Of a stretch of 16,403 nucleotides of DNA, positions 13,209 to 16,403 are shown one piece after another (within the stretch, counting starts at the first letter, position 1; each line of letters starts with the position of its first letter). This stretch comes from Candidatus Avelusimicrobium stercoris. GTDB taxonomy: Bacteria; Elusimicrobiota; Elusimicrobia; Elusimicrobiales; Elusimicrobiaceae. The notes below the pieces were generated by a model, which was not told the DNA's origin, ran no database searches, and was given only the letters and a program-made list of their open reading frames with translations. The stretch spans positions 165,933-182,335 of the forward strand of contig DJFE01000019.1 in assembly GCA_002432025.1 (NCBI GenBank), written 5' to 3'. The translations under genes and the position numbers were made by a program.

Positions 13209-14033
13209 ATGTCTTTAGCCGCAGATATTAAGATTTTAAGAGAAAAAACCGGCGCCGGTTTGATGGACTGCAAAAAAGCGTTAATTGAATGCAAAGACGA
13301 TATGGAACAAGCCATTGTCTTCTTGCGCAAAAAAGGTTTGGCGGATATGGCCAAACGCTCTGACCGCGAAACCAAAGAAGGCAGAGTGTCCGTTAAGACC
13401 AACGGCAAAAACTTTGCGATGATTTACTTGGGTTGCGAAACCGACTTCGTAGCCAAAACCGATGCGTTCATCAAATTGGCCGATGACCTCGCCCAATATG
13501 TATTGGAACACCCCGGTTTGGACTATTCCAAAGACGAAAACATCAAAAATATGATTTTGGAACAAGCCCCCAAATTCGGTGAAAACACCACCTTTAAGGG
13601 CGGTTACAACTGGGCCCCGGCCGAAGGCAATGTGATGGCTTACTACGTCCACTCCGACAACAAAAAAGCCTCCTTGCTGGAAATGTCCGTTACCGGCGCT
13701 TGCAGCGACTTGGCCAAAGTGCAAGAAATTGCCCGCGGCCTCGCGATGCACACCGTAGGTATGCAGACTGGCTGGGTAGATGCCAAAGATATTCCGCAGG
13801 AAGTAATTGACCGCGAATTAGACATCTACAAAACGCAAGCCATTAACGAAGGCAAACCTGCCGCCACCATTGAAAAAATGTTGCCCGGCAAAGTGAAAAA
13901 GTTTGCCAAAGAAAACTGCCTCTTGGAACAGCCAACCATTAAAGACAACAAGAAAACCGTTGCCGCTTATTTGGACGAAGAATCCAAGGCTCTTGGCTGC
14001 GAACTGAAAGTTGTACGCTTTGTACGCTTCTAG
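13209..14033 (+). CDS. tsf: Elongation factor Ts
   Basis: A 274-residue EF-Ts, the guanine nucleotide exchange factor for EF-Tu. The start is the ATG at 13209 (MSLAADIKILREKTGAGLMD), which has AGGAG 6 nt upstream; an upstream start at 13146 would translate the intergenic hairpin. The N-terminal UBA-like domain carries REKTGAGLMDCKKAL (11-25), and the second signature reads GCETDFVAKTDAF (75-87). The length is normal. It follows rpsB as usual and ends before a strong terminator. Confidence 0.97.
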   Translation: MSLAADIKILREKTGAGLMDCKKALIECKDDMEQAIVFLRKKGLADMAKRSDRETKEGRVSVKTNGKNFAMIYLGCETDFVAKTDAFIKLADDLAQYVLEHPGLDYSKDENIKNMILEQAPKFGENTTFKGGYNWAPAEGNVMAYYVHSDNKKASLLEMSVTGACSDLAKVQEIARGLAMHTVGMQTGWVDAKDIPQEVIDRELDIYKTQAINEGKPAATIEKMLPGKVKKFAKENCLLEQPTIKDNKKTVAAYLDEESKALGCELKVVRFVRF

Positions 14034-14038
14034 TTTTT

Positions 14039-14066
14039 AAGCCCCTCTTACGAGGGGCTTTTTTTT
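14039..14066 (+). terminator. Rho-independent terminator of rpsB-tsf
   Basis: AAGCCCCTC and GAGGGGCTT form a perfect 9-bp stem with the loop TTAC, followed by a run of eight Ts (14059-14066). It lies 5 nt after the tsf stop. Confidence 0.95.
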
Positions 14067-14137
14067 ATGCCGTGGCGCGCTTTCTCCCGCGGCACAAAGA
14101 AAAGCCCACCCGCCCGCAGTATTTAGGCGCCGTTTTG

Positions 14138-14175
14138 TGGTAGAATAATAAAAATGTCCGCTCATAAGCGAGGAG
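14138..14175 (+). promoter_or_regulatory. pyrH promoter and RBS
   Basis: The extended -10 TGGTAGAAT (14138-14146) gives an expected start near 14153. The short leader holds a 4-bp hairpin CGCT/AGCG (14159-14170) abutting the ribosome binding site AGGAG (14171-14175), 7 nt before the ATG at 14183. No clear -35 is seen. Confidence 0.5.
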
Positions 14176-14182
14176 AATTTGT

Positions 14183-14914
14183 ATGGAAACGTGCTGTTGC
14201 AAACCCCAACACAAAAAAAGAGTGTTATTAAAATTATCCGGCGAAGCCTTGATTAACGAAGGCCACCGCGGGATTAACCCGCAAGCCTTAAAGGAAATCG
14301 CCGAAGAGATTGCCGATGCCTACCGCTGCGGCAATTGCGAACTGACCATTGTGCTGGGCGGCGGCAATATTTGGCGTGGCGTGCGCGACGGAGGCGGCGT
14401 AATTGACCGAGTAAACTCCGACAATATGGGTATGCTCGCCACCGTAATTAACGCGCTGGCGTTGCAGTCCGCGTTGGAAGAAGCCGGGGTTCCCACCCGC
14501 GTGCTTACGTCTATTAACATTTACCAGTTGGCCGAACCTTTTGTGCGCCGCAAAGCCTTGCGCCACTTGGAAAAAGGGCGCATCGTTATTTTTGCGGGGG
14601 GCACGGGCAACCCGTTCTTCACCACCGACAGCGCGGCCGCCCTGCGTGCCAGCGAAATTAACGCAGACGTCTTGTTAAAGGCCACGCAGGTGGACGGCGT
14701 TTACGACAGCGACCCGCGCAAAAACCCCGACGCAAAACTCATCCACAAAATCACGTACAAGGACGCTATCGCCCGCCAGTTGCAGTTTATGGATACGGCG
14801 GCACTTGCGCTGTGCTTGGAAAACAAAGTGCCCGTACAAGTATTTAACTTGCACAAAAAGGGCAACATCAAAAGAGCCCTGTGCGGCGAGGACGTCGGCA
14901 CCATTATTTACTAA
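14183..14914 (+). CDS. pyrH: Uridylate kinase (UMP kinase)
   Basis: A 243-residue UMP kinase of the amino-acid-kinase fold, making UDP from UMP. Conserved parts are KLSGEAL (17-23), LGGGNIWRG (58-66), DNMGMLATVINALALQ (80-95), GGTGNPFFTTDSAAALRA (139-156) and KATQVDGVYDSDPRKNPDA (166-184). The N-terminus METCCCKPQHKKR is about 8-9 residues longer than usual and has three consecutive cysteines. The start is well supported by AGGAG, and a CGNC pair occurs at 49-52. It has its own promoter after the tsf terminator and precedes frr, the classical order. Confidence 0.96.
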   Translation: METCCCKPQHKKRVLLKLSGEALINEGHRGINPQALKEIAEEIADAYRCGNCELTIVLGGGNIWRGVRDGGGVIDRVNSDNMGMLATVINALALQSALEEAGVPTRVLTSINIYQLAEPFVRRKALRHLEKGRIVIFAGGTGNPFFTTDSAAALRASEINADVLLKATQVDGVYDSDPRKNPDAKLIHKITYKDAIARQLQFMDTAALALCLENKVPVQVFNLHKKGNIKRALCGEDVGTIIY

Positions 14915-14920
14915 TGCCGA

Positions 14921-14949
14921 CTGACATATCGGTACGGAATTGCTATAAT
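14921..14949 (+). promoter_or_regulatory. frr promoter
   Basis: CTGACA (14921-14926) is a 5-of-6 match to the -35 consensus. A 17-nt spacer separates it from TATAAT (14944-14949), which is also preceded by an extended-10 TGC. This is the best promoter in the window. AGAGGA lies 7-8 nt before the frr ATG. Confidence 0.85.
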
Positions 14950-14982
14950 AAAGTAACATTTCACTATTAAGAGGATTTTTAT

Positions 14983-15546
14983 ATGGAAGGGATTACCAAT
15001 CTGTTAAACAAAACTAAAAACAATATGGGCGAACACGTCGTGCGCTTGGAACGCGACTTGGCCACTATCCGCACGGGCCGCGCCAGCGCGGGGCTGTTGG
15101 AAAACATCCGCGTGGACTACTACGGCACGCCGACCCCGATTAAACAAATGGCCGTTATCAATATTTTGGATGCCAAAACCTTGGAAATCCAGCCGTGGGA
15201 TATTTCTTCCTTAAACGATATTGACCGCGCCTTGCAAAAGGCCGATTTGGGCGCAAGCCCGGTAAATGACGGCAAAGTCATCCGCATCACGCTTCCTTCT
15301 ATGACGGAAGACCGCCGCAAACAGTTGGCTAAAAATATTTCCAAAATGAGCGAAGATTTTAAAGTAGCCGTGCGCAACGAACGCCGCGACGTACTGGAAA
15401 AATTGAAAAAAGCCCAAAAAGCGGCTGAAATTACGGAAGATGATTTGAAACGCTACGAAACCGACGTGCAAAAAGCGACGGATGCGCATATTGCCAAAAT
15501 TGAGCAAATCATCAAAAATAAAGAAGCCGAAATTATGAAGATTTAG
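14983..15546 (+). CDS. frr: Ribosome recycling factor
   Basis: A 187-residue RRF that splits post-termination ribosomes with EF-G. RLERDLATIRTGRASAGLLE (about 22-41) is the family's N-terminal signature. VDYYGTPTPIKQMAVI and PWDISSLNDIDRALQKADLG (domain II) follow. A long charged C-terminal helix runs through NERRDVLEKLKKAQKAAEITEDDLKR. The length is close to the E. coli 185 residues. It follows pyrH but has its own strong promoter, and a terminator follows about 24 nt after the stop. Confidence 0.97.
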   Translation: MEGITNLLNKTKNNMGEHVVRLERDLATIRTGRASAGLLENIRVDYYGTPTPIKQMAVINILDAKTLEIQPWDISSLNDIDRALQKADLGASPVNDGKVIRITLPSMTEDRRKQLAKNISKMSEDFKVAVRNERRDVLEKLKKAQKAAEITEDDLKRYETDVQKATDAHIAKIEQIIKNKEAEIMKI

Positions 15547-15570
15547 TTTTTGGCTAATTTGATATATGTA

Positions 15571-15602
15571 AAAACCCCGGACTTATTAGCCCGGGGTTTT
15601 TT
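15571..15602. terminator. Bidirectional terminator between frr and the pilin gene
   Basis: AAAACCCCGG (15571-15580) pairs perfectly with CCGGGGTTTT (15591-15600) around a 10-nt loop. On the plus strand six Ts follow the GC stem (15597-15602); on the minus strand five Ts follow it. It lies between convergent genes and can serve both. Confidence 0.92.
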
Positions 15603-15612
15603 GTAGCAAAAA

Positions 15613-16338
15613 TTACTTTATCTGGTAAGCATAAGAAGAGGTTCCGTCCGAACTGGCGTTATTATAAGTGTCTAGCCCCGATAAATTCTGGCAAATTCTA
15701 TTCGCCAAATCATTTGTTTGCGGAGCCCAGCAAATATAGTAACTCTGTTTATGATACTTTTCTATACGCACCTTATCTTTATTGGAACAATTAAAAGAAA
15801 AATTCTCCGCCCCGCGGGTATTCATAATCCAGCAATAGACATCATTGCTGTAAATAACTGTTTCGTCTGATTTCTTAAATCCCGCGGGCATAGCAATAAT
15901 AAGGGAATCCAAGTTGCTGGCGTAGTGCCCAGTTTGCATATAAAAATGCTCTTGGGCTTGGTCCACCGAGCGGATTAACGCATACATTGTAGCCGCGCGG
16001 CTGGTGCCCACCGCCACCCGGTAGGACGGCACAGCATACGCCGCCAATATGCCAATAATAAGGACAACTACCAAGAGTTCTATTAAGGTAAAGCCACGCC
16101 TTACAGAGGAGTTGTTGTTGCCGTCATCCTGGAAAGTTGTAGTCCAGGATCCGTTGTTGTCGTGGTTGTCGTGTCCGTCATTCCCGAATGTCGTAGTCGG
16201 GAATCTGTCGTTCGTCCTTGTTAATTCCTTGCATAACGACAGATCCCCGACTAAATTCCTCGGGGATGACAAAGGGAAAAATACTTTATTCAATTCTCTT
16301 AATAACCCACCTAATCGGCCCATACACGCGTTTTTCAT
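15613..16338 (-). CDS. Type IV pilin-like protein with abnormally long pre-leader
   Basis: The prepilin core GFTLIELLVVVLIIGILAAY has the peptidase site G|F, Glu at mature position 5 and a hydrophobic helix. A globular domain with four cysteines follows (VYCWIM, FNCSNK, YICWAP, NRICQN). Mature length is about 159 residues. The leader is about 82 residues from the ATG at 16338, which has GGTGGG just upstream, or 86 from the ATG at 16350. Normal leaders have about 6-20. No ATG, GTG or TTG occurs in frame within 58 codons before the cleavage site. Much of the leader is translated REP-like palindrome (16121-16270), including TTTFGNDGHDN and TTTFQDDGNNN spaced 18 codons apart. The gene could be functional with the leader cleaved off, or impaired. 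Pilin versus pseudopilin cannot be told. It converges on frr. Confidence 0.8.
   Translation of the reverse strand: MKNACMGRLGGLLRELNKVFFPLSSPRNLVGDLSLCKELTRTNDRFPTTTFGNDGHDNHDNNGSWTTTFQDDGNNNSSVRRGFTLIELLVVVLIIGILAAYAVPSYRVAVGTSRAATMYALIRSVDQAQEHFYMQTGHYASNLDSLIIAMPAGFKKSDETVIYSNDVYCWIMNTRGAENFSFNCSNKDKVRIEKYHKQSYYICWAPQTNDLANRICQNLSGLDTYNNASSDGTSSYAYQIK
16126..16150. repeat. Short REP-like hairpin inside the pilin leader
   Basis: ATCCTGG (16126-16132) and CCAGGAT (16144-16150) flank an 11-nt core. Aligned with the unit at 16176, about 28 of 39 positions agree, including CCGTCAT and the GTAGTC core. It is in frame with the larger element, 54 nt (18 codons) away. Confidence 0.6.
16176..16270. 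repeat. REP-like palindromic element, right copy, inside the pilin reading frame
   Basis: This is a nested palindrome of about 94 bp. Two outer hairpins, ATTCCCGA/TCGGGAAT (16180-16204) and ATCCCCGA/TCGGGGAT (16243-16267), are mirror copies of each other. They are joined by the inner arms GTCGGGAATCTGTCGTT (16196-16212) and AACGACAGATCCCCGAC (16235-16251), which pair at 16 of 17 positions. The first 34 bp match 223-256 at 33 positions. The element is translated without stops as part of the pilin leader. Confidence 0.8.
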
Positions 16339-16349
16339 TACACCCACCA

Positions 16350-16389
16350 TTTTTGATAAATTTTGCTACAACTCAAAATTTATCAAAAA
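16350..16389. repeat. 16-bp perfect inverted repeat just upstream of the pilin gene
   Basis: TTTTTGATAAATTTTG (16350-16365) and CAAAATTTATCAAAAA (16374-16389) are perfect inverted copies around the 8-nt loop CTACAACT. Neither strand has a T-tract directly after the stem, so it is not a standard terminator. It ends on the A of the first pilin ATG. It could be an operator, an mRNA stem controlling initiation, or the edge of a mobile palindrome. Confidence 0.7.
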
Positions 16390-16403
16390 AAAAAACGAGT
16401 CAA

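Noticed and set aside
14067..14137. Possible small gene or RNA between tsf and pyrH
   Set aside because: Only GC-rich sequence with weak hairpin potential is seen; there is no start codon with a ribosome binding site and no conserved motif.
16176..16270. Palindromes at the right end as a CRISPR array or terminator
   Set aside because: There are no evenly spaced repeat-spacer units. The palindromes lie within an open frame and lack T-tracts, fitting REP-like elements better.

Overview
The window looks like part of the chromosome of an Elusimicrobiota bacterium, probably a gut-associated Elusimicrobium relative. This is an inference. The main support is the last gene, a type IV pilin-like protein with the GFTLIELLVVVLIIGILAAY start and a YALIRSVDQAQEHFY / TGHYASNLDSL body, a style very abundant in that phylum. 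Two surface-repeat proteins with signal peptides and C-terminal Phe also indicate a Gram-negative envelope. Everything else is ordinary bacterial housekeeping. I see no CRISPR array, tRNA, rRNA, transposase or phage gene.

Layout. Positions 1-387 hold no gene. They carry REP-like palindromic repeats, a possible leftward promoter and the terminator of the leftward gene block. Positions 388-5696 (minus strand) form a lipid/ribosome operon read right to left: yceD (DUF177), rpmF, plsX, fabG, acpP, rnc and a membrane-anchored ankyrin-repeat protein. The genes are tightly packed (TAATG overlap, 2-12 nt gaps). The usual fabH, fabD and fabF are absent from the cluster. Positions 5722-9591 (minus) form a second tight operon: nadE, a secreted subtilisin-like protease and a MATE efflux pump. 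A short hairpin whose loop is the MATE stop codon separates it from yceD.

Positions 9708-10739 (plus) hold two tandem paralogues of the LA_2272-type surface-repeat family, closed by a strong terminator. Then come a YbjJ-like MFS transporter and the classical translation block rpsB, tsf, pyrH, frr. rpsB has a roughly 120-nt structured leader, and a perfect hairpin lies between rpsB and tsf. tsf and frr end in clear rho-independent terminators. frr converges with a minus-strand pilin gene across a bidirectional terminator.

Extended -10 promoters (TGnTAnAAT type) recur in front of yceD, nadE (weaker), the first surface-repeat gene, rpsB, pyrH and frr. Two genes, yceD and the MFS gene, have the -10 box only 6-7 nt before the ATG and no Shine-Dalgarno, so they may make leaderless mRNAs.

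The most interesting points are: (1) a NadE whose glutaminase domain seems to have lost the catalytic Lys and Cys regions while the synthetase domain looks intact; (2) a prepilin with an unusually long leader built largely from translated in-frame REP-like palindromes, similar copies of which lie at the other end of the window; (3) the rpsB leader with mutually exclusive helices near the ribosome binding site. None of these could be tested by search or folding here.
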